A DNA stretch of 49,595 nt from Sphaerospermopsis aphanizomenoides BCCUSP55 (lineage in GTDB: Bacteria > Cyanobacteriota > Cyanobacteriia > Cyanobacteriales > Nostocaceae), in the NCBI RefSeq assembly GCF_001586785.1, contig NZ_LUFH02000039.1, positions 1 through 49,595 on the forward strand, given 5' to 3'. Below, piece by piece: positions 10,246-18,582 of the stretch. Each line of letters opens with the position of its first letter. The stretch's first letter is position 1. A program made the translations under genes and the position numbers. The notes beneath the pieces were generated by a model, which saw nothing but the letters and a program-made list of their open reading frames with translations, ran no database searches and was not told the origin of the DNA.

Positions 10246-10971
10246 ATGACTGCCAAACAGCCTAACAACCTGCCTCTTTGGGTACAAGACCGGGATACAG
10301 TAATCGCATACAGCACCCATGCAGAATGGCGCTATCAAACACCCCCGGATTATACCCGTTCTAACGAAAATCTCGCTCAAGAAAGTACCTGTAATCACTT
10401 AGAGGGTACACTAGAAGCCCTCGTGCAGAACTTGGTCAGAACCTTCGAGATGGAGGTATCTTTCAAAAGCAACCCCCAGCAATGGTTATCTGTGGTGACA
10501 GATAAGTTTCGGGTTAGTACCAATGGCGGTAAAGAGTATACAGCAGCAGATTTATCAGCCCAAGGTACTTATAACTTATTTATGGCTGACTCCGAACATT
10601 ACAAAGCTTCGGAAGAAAGTTTTGAATCATCAGCTAAAATATTCCACAGTACCTTTCCACAAGGATTTCCTTGGGAAGTGCTAGAAGTGTACTCAGGACC
10701 ACCTAATGTTGCATTTAAGTGGCGGCACTGGGGACATTTCCGGGGTGCTTACAAAGATTTTGCACCTACGGGGGAAACAGTGGAAATTATCGGTATGAGT
10801 GTAGCTCATGTCACTGATGATTTAAAGATTCTGTCCGTGGAACACTATTTTGACAACAACCTGTTTTTAGAAAAGCTGACAGCAGGTGGCAAACTAGTCA
10901 ATAGTGAAAACGAAAACAAAGCTGGTGCTTGCCCCTTCAGTTCTTGGTTTAAGGGATTCAAAAAAAGTTAA
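10246..10971 (+). CDS. SnoaL/NTF2-like protein, plant pathogen-related-protein homologue
   Basis: 241 residues, soluble. The order of motifs follows the plant 'pathogen-related protein' family, which has a SnoaL-like (NTF2 fold) domain: EWRYQTPPDYTRSNE, EGTLEALVQNLVRTFEMEV, RVSTNGGKEYTA, TFPQGFPWEVLEVYSGPP, AFKWRHWGHFRGAYKD, and a final VEHYFDNNLFL. SnoaL-like domains bind or cyclise small hydrophobic ligands, but the ligand here is unknown. It is followed by a terminator-like hairpin. The family match is from memory and the function is not known. Confidence 0.65.
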   Translation: MTAKQPNNLPLWVQDRDTVIAYSTHAEWRYQTPPDYTRSNENLAQESTCNHLEGTLEALVQNLVRTFEMEVSFKSNPQQWLSVVTDKFRVSTNGGKEYTAADLSAQGTYNLFMADSEHYKASEESFESSAKIFHSTFPQGFPWEVLEVYSGPPNVAFKWRHWGHFRGAYKDFAPTGETVEIIGMSVAHVTDDLKILSVEHYFDNNLFLEKLTAGGKLVNSENENKAGACPFSSWFKGFKKS

Positions 10972-10976
10972 CTGAT

Positions 10977-11004
10977 TAGGGTACAGTATTGCTGCTGTAC
11001 CCTA
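10977..11004 (+). terminator. Terminator-like hairpin
   Basis: A 10-bp perfect stem TAGGGTACAG / CTGTACCCTA with an 8-nt loop, starting 6 nt after the stop of the SnoaL-like gene and 33 nt before ycf54. There is only a weak T tract (TATAAATT), so it may be an attenuator or an RNA-stabilising structure instead. Confidence 0.5.
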
Positions 11005-11036
11005 TAAATTATCAAATAGTAACCAAAGGATAAAAC

Positions 11037-11366
11037 ATGACAACATACTATTACGTTTTGGCTAGTCAACACTTTCTGCTGGAAGAAGAGCCAATACACG
11101 AAGTTTTGAAGGAACGTACCCGTCATTACCACGAACAAGAAAAAGAAATTGATTTTTGGTTAGTGAAAAACCCAGCTTTTCTAGAAGCACCAGAAATGGC
11201 AGACAATAAAAAGAAGTGTCCTAAACCTCCAGTGGCAATTATTTCTACCAATTCTCAATTTATTACTTGGTTAAAATTGCGTCTAGAGTATGTAATAACT
11301 GGAGAATTTCAGGCTCCTTCACCAAAAATTCCTGATGCTTTGGCATCTTTAACAACTGTGTCATAA
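11037..11366 (+). CDS. ycf54: Ycf54, Mg-protoporphyrin monomethyl ester cyclase subunit
   Basis: 109 residues. Ycf54 is an accessory protein of the aerobic Mg-protoporphyrin IX monomethyl ester oxidative cyclase (with AcsF/CycI), making the fifth ring of chlorophyll. Recognised by the start TTYYYVLASQHFLLEEEP, the EIDFWLVKNPAFLEAPE segment and the end WLKLRLEYVITGEF, close to the Synechocystis homologue in length and sequence. ATG is preceded by AAAGGATAAAAC. Its presence supports an oxygenic phototroph. Confidence 0.93.
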   Translation: MTTYYYVLASQHFLLEEEPIHEVLKERTRHYHEQEKEIDFWLVKNPAFLEAPEMADNKKKCPKPPVAIISTNSQFITWLKLRLEYVITGEFQAPSPKIPDALASLTTVS

Positions 11367-11498
11367 AGTCAAGGCAGGGAGCAGGCAGCAGGGGGAAAAT
11401 AACAACTGATAACTGTTAACTGCTCCACACCATACTTAGCAACATAAACAGATAAGTTGGCAATTTACTCAGAGTAGAATCTATATATTAGGTATCCA

Positions 11499-12245
11499 AT
11501 GTTTGTACCAAAATTTTATTCTTTACCAAGTGCTTTATTACCAGTATTAGCTACGGTCGCCGCAAGTATCACGCCCTTGATTAGTAGTATTGATCCTGTT
11601 TTTGCCCAAGCAGCTATTCCTGTATGTCAACCGCCTAATCCTGGGGAGTATCTGTTATTAGTTGTTAGTCCCACAACTAGTAATCAACAACAATTACGCA
11701 GTGCTTTACCATCTGATTTGAAAACAGTTACTTGTCAATATTTGAATGAAACAGTAACGCGAATTGGTGGTTTTAATAAAATTGATGATGCTAACCGTTG
11801 GGCAAAATATGTTAACAATATTGTGGGTTTATCTGCCATTATTACCACTCGACCAACATCACCAACAGTAGCACCTGCAACAATCACACCGCCAATTACG
11901 ACATCAACAAGAGTTGTACCTGCAACAGTCGCACCGACAATCACGACATCAGCAACTGTACCAAATCAGAAAGTTAGTTATAATCCCAGAGTTTTGGGAG
12001 ATGGTTTTGCAGTATTGGTGGATTATTTCAACCGCCCCGAACTGGCAAATAGTGTACAAATGGCTGTGGGGGGTAATGTCGGTCTTGTTTCCTATGGGCA
12101 ACGCCCTTATTTATTGGCTGTTTATACTACCAACCAAACCGAGGCATACAACACATTACAAAAATTAACTGAAAAAGGGTTTTTTGCCCTATTAGCAGAT
12201 GGAAGAAAAGTAATGTTGCTGCGCTCAGTTGTCAGTTCAAAGTGA
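11499..12245 (+). CDS. Exported protein with SPOR-like repeats, unknown function
   Basis: 248 residues with a Sec signal (hydrophobic stretch at about 10-33, cleavage likely after VFAQA). The mature protein has two similar segments, PGEYLLLVVSPT...IGGFNKIDDANRWAKYV and GFAVLVDYFNRPEL...AVYTTNQTEAYNTL, joined by a Thr/Pro/Val-rich linker (about 120-160) made of near-repeats of VVPATVAPTITTS. The two segments resemble SPOR domains, which bind denuded peptidoglycan, so a periplasmic or cell-wall role is plausible. No known family name is certain. Confidence 0.7.
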   Translation: MFVPKFYSLPSALLPVLATVAASITPLISSIDPVFAQAAIPVCQPPNPGEYLLLVVSPTTSNQQQLRSALPSDLKTVTCQYLNETVTRIGGFNKIDDANRWAKYVNNIVGLSAIITTRPTSPTVAPATITPPITTSTRVVPATVAPTITTSATVPNQKVSYNPRVLGDGFAVLVDYFNRPELANSVQMAVGGNVGLVSYGQRPYLLAVYTTNQTEAYNTLQKLTEKGFFALLADGRKVMLLRSVVSSK

Positions 12246-12324
12246 TTTTTTTCAGCTATCAGTTAACAGTTGTCAATTGTTATTTTCCCCCTGCTCCCTA
12301 TTCCCTGTTACCTATTCCCTATTA

Positions 12325-12780
12325 CTAATAAGCGGCTCTAGATAGCCAATAAATTGTTATTCCTAAAGCTGAACCTGCTATTACTTGAACTGGTGTATGT
12401 CCAAGTAGTTCTTTGAGACGGTCTTGACTAAATTCTGGTTTTTCATGAAATAATTCATCAATCATTTGATTGAGTATTCGAGCTTGTTTACCAGCGGCTT
12501 GGCGCACTCCCGCTGCATCATACATGACAATGATGGCAAAAACCGCAGCTACGGCAAAATCAGGAGATGACCAACCCAGAGTTTGCCCCACACCAGCCGC
12601 TAAAGCTGTTACTAAAGCGGAATGGGCGCTAGGCATACCTCCTGTGGTAACTAAGACACGCACATTTATTTTGCGATGTTTGATAACTTCAAAGATGAGT
12701 TTTAATCCTTGAGCCACAAAACAAGCTACAAGAGCAACCAGCAGCACCCGGTTGTTGAAAATGTCGCCTATGTCCTGCAT
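12325..12780 (-). CDS. Divergent PAP2 family membrane protein (DUF212)
   Basis: 151 residues with about four membrane helices. The DUF212 hallmark TTGGMPSAHSALVTALAAG (about 45-65) and the VMYDAAGVRQAAGKQARILNQ segment are both present. The family is related to acid phosphatase/vanadium haloperoxidase PAP2 proteins, suggesting phosphatase activity on a lipid-linked substrate, but this is not proven. ATG at 12780. It lies 279 bp downstream of crtE on the same strand, in the order also seen in other cyanobacteria as far as I recall. Confidence 0.85.
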   Translation of the reverse strand: MQDIGDIFNNRVLLVALVACFVAQGLKLIFEVIKHRKINVRVLVTTGGMPSAHSALVTALAAGVGQTLGWSSPDFAVAAVFAIIVMYDAAGVRQAAGKQARILNQMIDELFHEKPEFSQDRLKELLGHTPVQVIAGSALGITIYWLSRAAY

Positions 12781-13020
12781 GGTATTTTGGTTTGGTAATG
12801 TTCAGTAATTAATTTATGAGTAACAGTTGTGTGTTGAGGAAAAGTTGTTGATGTCAGTAGTTAGCTGTCAAAACATTGTGGTGCATAATTTTGTAACTAT
12901 AGCAGGTGACTCCAGTTAAAAGGGTTGGATTGTCTATGTTTTATCATCTGTTGTTGTCCTAACCACTTTGGCTGTTGCTATAAATTTTGGATTTGCGATT
13001 TTAAATTTGAGATTGTCTAA

Positions 13021-13055
13021 TCCAAAATCCAAAATCCACAATCCAAAATCCAAAA
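13021..13055. repeat. Heptanucleotide repeat (TCCAAAA)n
   Basis: Five copies of TCCAAAA (one TCCACAA variant) immediately after the crtE stop. The same unit is found at 46908-46941, and an inverse degenerate version (GGATTTT/GGGATTTT) at 14066-14106. Confidence 0.85.
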
Positions 13056-13058
13056 TGT

Positions 13059-13988
13059 TTAGTGATTGCGATTGATGATGAAGTGAGCGATCGCTTGGAG
13101 AGGGACTGCTTTTTCTCCATAGAATGCCAATTCTGCACAAGCTTCTTCCACCAGTTGTTTTGCTTTAGCGCGAGATTCTTCAATTCCCCACAGGCTGGGA
13201 TAGGTGACTTTTTGTGCTTTGAGGTCTTTACCTGCGGTTTTACCTAATTGTTCTTGGGTGGCAGTGATATCCAGAATATCATCTATGATTTGGAAGGCCA
13301 GACCAATATTTTGAGAATAATGAGTTAATTTTTGTATATCTGAAGGGGATGCTCCGGCAATAACTCCTCCGCAAACCACAGATGCTTCTAACAAGGCGGC
13401 TGTTTTGTGGTTATGAATAAAATTCAGGGTTGCCAAGGAAATATCTGACTTACCTTCCGATTCTAAATCTACCACTTGACCACCAACTAAACCAGCAGCG
13501 CCCAAAGCCTTACCCAGACGGGCAATTACCTCTAAAGTTCGCTCTGCGGGGACGTTTTTGGGGGTTTGGGTGGCTACGAATTCAAAAGCCAAAGCTAACA
13601 ACCCATCCCCGGCTAAAATTGCAATATCTTCGCCGTAGACTTTGTGATTTGTTAACTTACCACGGCGGTAATCGTCGTTATCCATTGCTGGTAAGTCATC
13701 ATGAATCAAGGACATGGTGTGAATCATCTCTACAGCACAAGCTGTTGGCATGGCCATGTCCATAGTGCCACCCATAATTTCACAGGCCGCAAGGCAAAGA
13801 ATGGGACGTACACGCTTACCTCCAGCGAGGAGGGAGTAGCGCATGGATTCGTAAATTGTTTCTGGATAAACTACAGGAATCGCTTGATCCAAGGCAGTGT
13901 CACAAAGCTGTTGTCTTTCTTTGAGATAGGCAGCGAGGTTGAATCTGGCTGGTTCTGATGTTTTTTGAAAGTTATCCGTTGCTACCAT
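13059..13988 (-). CDS. crtE: Geranylgeranyl diphosphate synthase
   Basis: A 309-residue trans-prenyltransferase making C20 GGPP for carotenoids, the phytyl tail of chlorophyll, and quinones. The first Asp-rich motif is [11 protein letters not shown] (near 99) and the second is IIDDILD (near 236). [11 protein letters not shown] and the Lys/Gln region of FQIIDD are also in place. Length and motif spacing fit cyanobacterial CrtE/IspA-type enzymes; GGPP chain length is inferred from close similarity to cyanobacterial CrtE, not proven. ATG start at 13988. Confidence 0.93.
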   Translation of the reverse strand: MVATDNFQKTSEPARFNLAAYLKERQQLCDTALDQAIPVVYPETIYESMRYSLLAGGKRVRPILCLAACEIMGGTMDMAMPTACAVEMIHTMSLIHDDLPAMDNDDYRRGKLTNHKVYGEDIAILAGDGLLALAFEFVATQTPKNVPAERTLEVIARLGKALGAAGLVGGQVVDLESEGKSDISLATLNFIHNHKTAALLEASVVCGGVIAGASPSDIQKLTHYSQNIGLAFQIIDDILDITATQEQLGKTAGKDLKAQKVTYPSLWGIEESRAKAKQLVEEACAELAFYGEKAVPLQAIAHFIINRNH

Positions 13989-14065
13989 ACTGCAATTCCT
14001 AAAGTTTTGGTTTATTGTGATGTGTGTGACAATTTTACGGTGTGGTGGAGCAGAAACATTCGCTG

Positions 14066-14106
14066 GATTTTAGATTTGGGATTTTGGATTTGGGATTTTG
14101 GATTTT
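14066..14106. repeat. Degenerate GGATTTTG repeats
   Basis: A run of TTTGGGATTTTGGATT units between the crtE promoter side and folD; complement of the TCCAAAA family. Confidence 0.6.
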
Positions 14107-14160
14107 ACTTAGATTCCATAAATCTCAAATCGCTTCAGTTAAATAAGAAACTATTACTCC

Positions 14161-15039
14161 TTAATTACTGGTTGTCCGCAAATAGCTAGATACCGTATTT
14201 TGCAATAGCATAGCGACTGTCATTGGACCAATACCACCGGGAACTGGGGTGATATATTCTGCCACCATAGCCGTTGTTGAAAAGTCGATATCGCCGACTA
14301 AACGACTTTTGCCACTGCTATCAGTGATGCGATTTATCCCCACATCTACCACAACAGCGCCCGGTTTCACCATATCAGCTGTGATTAATCCTGGAATACC
14401 TGCTGCGGCAATGAGAATATCAGCATTTTGGGTGATGGTTTTGAGGTCTTGGGTGCGGGAGTGGGCAATAGTGACTGTCGCATCAGCCTCTAATAGCATC
14501 AATGCCATTGGCTTACCAACTAAAATACTACGTCCTACCACCACTGCCTGTTTTCCCACCAGGGGAATTTTATATTCTTCTAGCAGTCGCATCACACCCG
14601 CTGGTGTACAGCTGCGTAAACCTGTCTCACCCCGCACCAGTCGTCCCAAGTTAACAGGGTGCAGCCCATCAGCATCTTTATCCGGTGCAATTTTATGTAA
14701 AAGTGCAATCGCATCTAAATGTTTAGGTAAGGGTAACTGTACCAGAATTCCATCTACCCTTTTATCTTGGTTGAGTTCAGCAATTACTTCCTCTAGTTCA
14801 GTTTGGCTAGTTTCCGTGGGAAAATGCTTCCCAAAAGAGGCAATTCCTACTTTGGCGCAAGCTTTTTCTTTGTTGCTAACATAAGCTGCTGAAGCTGGGT
14901 TATCACCAACCATTAGCACAGCTAAACCCGGAGGTCGGTCAATTTTCGGTTGTAAGTTTGTAATAGTAGCAGCCAATTCTTGCTGAATTTTAGCCGCTAA
15001 TGCTTTACCATCAAGGATTTTGGCAGTTTGTGTTTCCAT
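14161..15039 (-). CDS. folD: Bifunctional methylene-THF dehydrogenase/cyclohydrolase
   Basis: 292 residues. Interconverts 5,10-methylene-THF, methenyl-THF and 10-formyl-THF in one-carbon metabolism. Motifs: [20 protein letters not shown] (with the catalytic Lys just after, in KEKACAK), [10 protein letters not shown], the NADP-binding [12 protein letters not shown] (near 172) and [15 protein letters not shown] near the C-terminus. ATG at 15039. It stands alone, with a dispersed repeat just upstream. Confidence 0.96.
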   Translation of the reverse strand: METQTAKILDGKALAAKIQQELAATITNLQPKIDRPPGLAVLMVGDNPASAAYVSNKEKACAKVGIASFGKHFPTETSQTELEEVIAELNQDKRVDGILVQLPLPKHLDAIALLHKIAPDKDADGLHPVNLGRLVRGETGLRSCTPAGVMRLLEEYKIPLVGKQAVVVGRSILVGKPMALMLLEADATVTIAHSRTQDLKTITQNADILIAAAGIPGLITADMVKPGAVVVDVGINRITDSSGKSRLVGDIDFSTTAMVAEYITPVPGGIGPMTVAMLLQNTVSSYLRTTSN

Positions 15040-15374
15040 TGTTAATTAGTCAGAAGAAGGAGTTGAGGAGTATGGCTAACGCCACGCTCCGCTATCAGAA
15101 GTTCAGGAGTGCCACCCGCAGGTTGGAGCTTACGCTAACAGGAGTCAGAAGAAAAGATACATTTGGGTTCTTAATTCCTTACACCCTACAACCTACACCT
15201 TATCCCTTTTCTTCACCTGTTCCCTGTCACCTATTGCCTTGACTATTTTCTCAGATTAGCTGCCTTAACTGAAGGATAAAAGAGAGGAGGAACAGCTGAA
15301 CCCTTTTTTTTGGTCAGCACAACATAGATAGTATGAATAAAAACTTGAAGAAATTGGTGACAAGGTAAGGATTA
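15040..15374. other. 335-bp gap with a dispersed repeat
   Basis: Between the divergent folD and lipoprotein genes. Positions 15063-15101 are an inverted copy of the 39-bp repeat seen at 10096-10173. The rest is AT-rich with pyrimidine-rich runs (CCTACACC, CACCTGTTCCCTGTCACC). No further gene seen; the promoters of both genes must lie here. Confidence 0.6.
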
Positions 15375-15797
15375 ATGCAAAAATTATCTCAATTGCTGGC
15401 TTTTATGCAACAAACAAAACTTTCTTATTTGAGGTTCTTGCCGCAAGGATTGGCTTTTTTTCTGGTTGTAGGACTGTGTAGTTGTAGTAATGGCAAACCT
15501 ACGGAATTGAATTTCAACAATTTTAGGATTGGCGCTAATGTAACACCGATTCGGGAAATTAAACCTGTAGAGGATAATAAGGCTACAGTTTACATCCAAG
15601 GCAAGGTAGAAAAAGAAGCTCCTCTAGTAAAGCAGCGGGGATATCAAATTGCTGACTCAACTGGGAAAATCTGGGTTGTGACTAATCAAAGCAATCTGAA
15701 AGTGGGACAAGACGCAGTGTTTAAGGGCAAAATAAAATACAAGAGTATTCCTTTGGCTGGTCAGGAGTATGGAGAAGTTTACCTAGAAGAAGAATAA
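15375..15797 (+). CDS. Putative OB-fold lipoprotein
   Basis: 140 residues. A hydrophobic segment (about 25-36) ends in VVGLCSC, a plausible lipobox with the second Cys lipidated, so it is probably anchored in a membrane facing the periplasm. The remainder (ATVYIQGKVEKEAPLVKQRGYQIADSTGKIWVVT) resembles the small OB-fold domain of bacterial 'BOF'/NirD-like exported proteins, which bind ligands of unknown nature. ATG at 15375, with AAGGTAAGGATTA upstream. Function unknown. Confidence 0.7.
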   Translation: MQKLSQLLAFMQQTKLSYLRFLPQGLAFFLVVGLCSCSNGKPTELNFNNFRIGANVTPIREIKPVEDNKATVYIQGKVEKEAPLVKQRGYQIADSTGKIWVVTNQSNLKVGQDAVFKGKIKYKSIPLAGQEYGEVYLEEE

Positions 15798-16051
15798 TAT
15801 TATAGCGGTTGTCAGTTGGAAGATAATTAAGAATTCAGGAGTTAGCAGTCAGGAATCAGAATGCTTATGAAATGAAGAATAGAGACAAGTGAGATTTTAT
15901 CAAAATCATCAAATTTGACTAAAAAAGCCTTTATTCTCCTGATTTGGAGTATTCTCTATCCTGAATACTTACGATGATAACAAACAGTTATCATAAAACT
16001 CAGATATAAAAGGAATTTCAACTATTTTCCCTATTCCCTATTACCTGCTAT
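15798..16051. other. Intergenic stretch
   Basis: AT-rich spacer between the lipoprotein gene and the first NUDIX gene; contains AATTCAGGAGTTAGCAGTCAGGAATCAG-type degenerate repeats but no gene that I can see. Confidence 0.4.
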
Positions 16052-16477
16052 ATGAACAATCAAATTGAACAAGTTGCCATCGCTATTCTTTACCAAGATA
16101 ACAAATTTCTCATGCAATTACGGGATAATTTCCCTCATATTGCCCACCCTGGTTGCTGGGGATTATTTGGTGGACATCTTGAACCTGGTGAAGCACCAGA
16201 AATAGCCCTCCAGCGAGAAATTTTAGAAGAAATTGGTTATGAGTTACCATCTTTTTCTAAATTTGGTGTTTACTCTAATGTCAAAGTTTTACATCATGTT
16301 TTTCATGCACCATTGTTAGTGGCATTAGATCAACTGGTTTTAAATGAAGGCTGGGACATGGGATTTTTAACCCCAGAAGATATTCGTCAAGGTGGTTGTT
16401 ATTCAGCAATAGCTGGAGAAATACGACCGTTGGGGGATATAACTCACCAAATTATGCTGGATTTTATTTCTAACTGA
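16052..16477 (+). CDS. NUDIX hydrolase (copy 1)
   Basis: 141 residues, soluble. The Nudix box (pattern Gx5Ex7REUxEExGU) is complete, about residues 39-61: GGHLEPGE, then REILEEIG. These enzymes hydrolyse nucleoside diphosphates linked to another group. Family members starting with a VAIAILYQDNKFLMQLRD strand are common in cyanobacteria, but the substrate is not known. The next gene is a close paralogue, so this is a tandem duplication. Possible start ATG 16052, preceded by repeat-like CCCTATTACC rather than a ribosome site. Confidence 0.9.
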   Translation: MNNQIEQVAIAILYQDNKFLMQLRDNFPHIAHPGCWGLFGGHLEPGEAPEIALQREILEEIGYELPSFSKFGVYSNVKVLHHVFHAPLLVALDQLVLNEGWDMGFLTPEDIRQGGCYSAIAGEIRPLGDITHQIMLDFISN

Positions 16478-16662
16478 AAATATTTTCAGTTATCTATTCT
16501 CTGTTCCCTATTATATAGGACTACTATTTGATTTTTGATAGCTTGCGTGGCGTAGCCATACAAAACTCAGTACACCTAAATTCTATAAAACCCTCTTGCC
16601 TTTTGCCTCTTGCCTTTTGCCTGCCTACACAAGTAAATTCAGAAACCAAACCGGATTCCTAT

Positions 16663-17097
16663 ATGAATAATCAATTACCAGAAGTTGCGATAGTAATTCT
16701 CTACCAAGACCACAAATATCTCATGCAACTACGGGATAACATTCCTAACATAGCTGCTGCTGGTTGCTGGGGATTGTTTGGTGGTCATCTTGAACCAGGA
16801 GAAACACCAGAAATAGCACTGGTGCGAGAAGTTATTGAAGAAATCGGTTATGAGTTAACCTCTTTCGCTAAATTTGGAATTTATGCCGATGAAAAAGTGA
16901 TTCGTCATGTTTTTCAAGCACCATTATTAGTAGGATTAGAACAACTGGTTTTAAATGAAGGTTGGGATATGGGATTTTTAACACCAAAAGATATTCACCA
17001 AGGTAGTTGTTATTCAGCTATCGCTGGTGAAGTCAGACCTTTAGGAATTCCCCATCAAAGGATTATGGTGGATTTTATTAATCGTGCCAACGACTAA
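16663..17097 (+). CDS. NUDIX hydrolase (copy 2)
   Basis: 144 residues when started at ATG 16663, which aligns with the start of copy 1 (MNNQ in both). Intact Nudix box with GGHLEPGE and REVIEEIG. It is identical to copy 1 over long stretches (LVLNEGWDMGFLTP, SCYSAIAGE/GCYSAIAGE) but diverged in the substrate-side loops (NIPNIAAAGCWG against NFPHIAHPGCWG). A longer open frame begins at 16528, but its first 45 codons match nothing in copy 1 and cover a dispersed repeat. Confidence 0.9.
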   Translation: MNNQLPEVAIVILYQDHKYLMQLRDNIPNIAAAGCWGLFGGHLEPGETPEIALVREVIEEIGYELTSFAKFGIYADEKVIRHVFQAPLLVGLEQLVLNEGWDMGFLTPKDIHQGSCYSAIAGEVRPLGIPHQRIMVDFINRAND

Positions 17098-17164
17098 TCA
17101 ATCAGTGATTGAGAAGTTGTTAAAAGTGAATCAATTAAATTACTAATTTGGTGGAGTCTACTTC

Positions 17165-18265
17165 ATGCAAACGGTCAACAAATTACCAAAATGGTTAAGC
17201 ATAGGCTTGGCATTTCCTATCGCCATTCTGAATGGTTGGTTATTAATCCAATTTGTTCAATATTTTCAACCTTTAGTTAGTGTTATTTCTGTTGCGATTT
17301 TATTAGCTTTTGTTTTGGATTATCCGATTAAATTTTTTCATCAACGGGGAGTACCGCGTAATTTAGCAATTGTGGGAGTTTTACTATTAGCGGTAATCAT
17401 TCTGGGTGCTGTAGGTGTAATTTTAGTACCTCTGATTTTTCAACAACTCAACGAATTAGTTAATATTCTTCCAGTTTGGATTGATTCGGGAACTGAACAA
17501 TTACAAGCTTTTCTAAATTGGGCTGCTACACAGGAATTACCTGTAAATATCACAGGTTTAGCAACTCAGTTATTAGAAAAAATTTCTAGTCAATTTCAGT
17601 CTTTTACGGGCAAGATTCTGAGTTTTGCATTTGATACAATTGGGTTTTTAGTAAATTTACTCTTAGCAGTCGTCTTAACTATTTATTTAATCTTAAATGG
17701 TGAAAGAATGTGGGACGGAATTTACCAATGGTTTCCTAACCATATCAGCACAAAAGTCAGAGCATTACTAAAAGAGGATTTTCAAAATTATTTCATTGGT
17801 CAAGCAACTTTAGGGGCGATTTTAGCGGTAACAGTTACTTTGGCATTTGTAGCGTTAAGAATTCCTTTAGCTTTGCTGTTTGGAATTGGTATTGGTATTT
17901 TCTCTCTTTTCCCTTTTGGAACTGGTATAGGTATTGGTATTGTGAGTTTATTGGTAGCGTTAGAAAATTTTTGGGAAGGGGTGGAAGTTGCAGCAATAGC
18001 GGTGACAATTGACCAAATTAATTCTAATATTGTTGCACCCAGGATTTTGGGTAATTTGACTGGTTTAAATCCTGTTTGGGTGGTGATTTCTTTGTTAATT
18101 GGTGCAAAATTGGGTGGGGTTTTAGGTTTGTTGGTTGCTATTCCTATTGCTAGTTTTATTAAGGATATTGCTGATAGTTGGCGGGCGGGTGAGTTGAGGA
18201 AAATTGATGATGTAGATGGGAGTGTAATTGAAACGCAAAGGGGAGCGGAGGTTAACGCCAGATAG
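17165..18265 (+). CDS. AI-2E family transporter (PerM-like)
   Basis: 366 residues with seven or eight membrane helices, of the AI-2E/PerM/YdiK family. The N-terminal helix pair, the long amphipathic middle (about 95-170) and the C-terminal helices around GIGIFSLFPFGTGIGIGI and NPVWVVISLLIGAKLGGVLGLLVAIP fit the family. Members have been linked to autoinducer-2 export or Na+/H+ antiport, but most are uncharacterised. The final dozen residues (ETQRGAEVNAR) and the stop come from repeat-like DNA, so the native tail may have been replaced. ATG at 17165. Confidence 0.88.
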   Translation: MQTVNKLPKWLSIGLAFPIAILNGWLLIQFVQYFQPLVSVISVAILLAFVLDYPIKFFHQRGVPRNLAIVGVLLLAVIILGAVGVILVPLIFQQLNELVNILPVWIDSGTEQLQAFLNWAATQELPVNITGLATQLLEKISSQFQSFTGKILSFAFDTIGFLVNLLLAVVLTIYLILNGERMWDGIYQWFPNHISTKVRALLKEDFQNYFIGQATLGAILAVTVTLAFVALRIPLALLFGIGIGIFSLFPFGTGIGIGIVSLLVALENFWEGVEVAAIAVTIDQINSNIVAPRILGNLTGLNPVWVVISLLIGAKLGGVLGLLVAIPIASFIKDIADSWRAGELRKIDDVDGSVIETQRGAEVNAR

Positions 18266-18470
18266 CAAAACTTCATCAAAACCGCTATCAACAGACCCAC
18301 TCAAAAAACGGGAAACACAGAAACAAGAAAGACTCAAGTGTCAACCAGGGGTACAACCAGGACATCAAGGAAAAACCCGAATTGAGGTTGGTCGAGTAGA
18401 CAGATTTGAAATATTGCAACAAAACCAATGTCTACTCATTTACTACTCAAAAAAGTCCGGTATACATTAG
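18258..18470 (+). pseudogene. IS66-type transposase N-terminal remnant
   Basis: A 70-codon open stretch with no proper start. It reads DSKTSSKPLSTDPLKK...CQPGVQPGHQGKTRIEVGRVDRF, the characteristic N-terminal region of IS66 transposases (SSKPPSSD followed by GGQPGHxG). It stops before the zinc-finger and DDE domains, and the remaining gap to 18582 shows no further homology. It abuts the PerM-like gene, so an insertion there likely reshaped that gene's 3' end. Confidence 0.6.
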
Positions 18471-18582
18471 ATTGCAGATCGATGAGGTAAAGTAACTTCC
18501 CAGCCAGACAGTAAAGGAGTTTTACTCCTGACTCCTGAATTCTGAATTCTTAGAATCTTGTAAATCCTGATTCTGACAGTTA

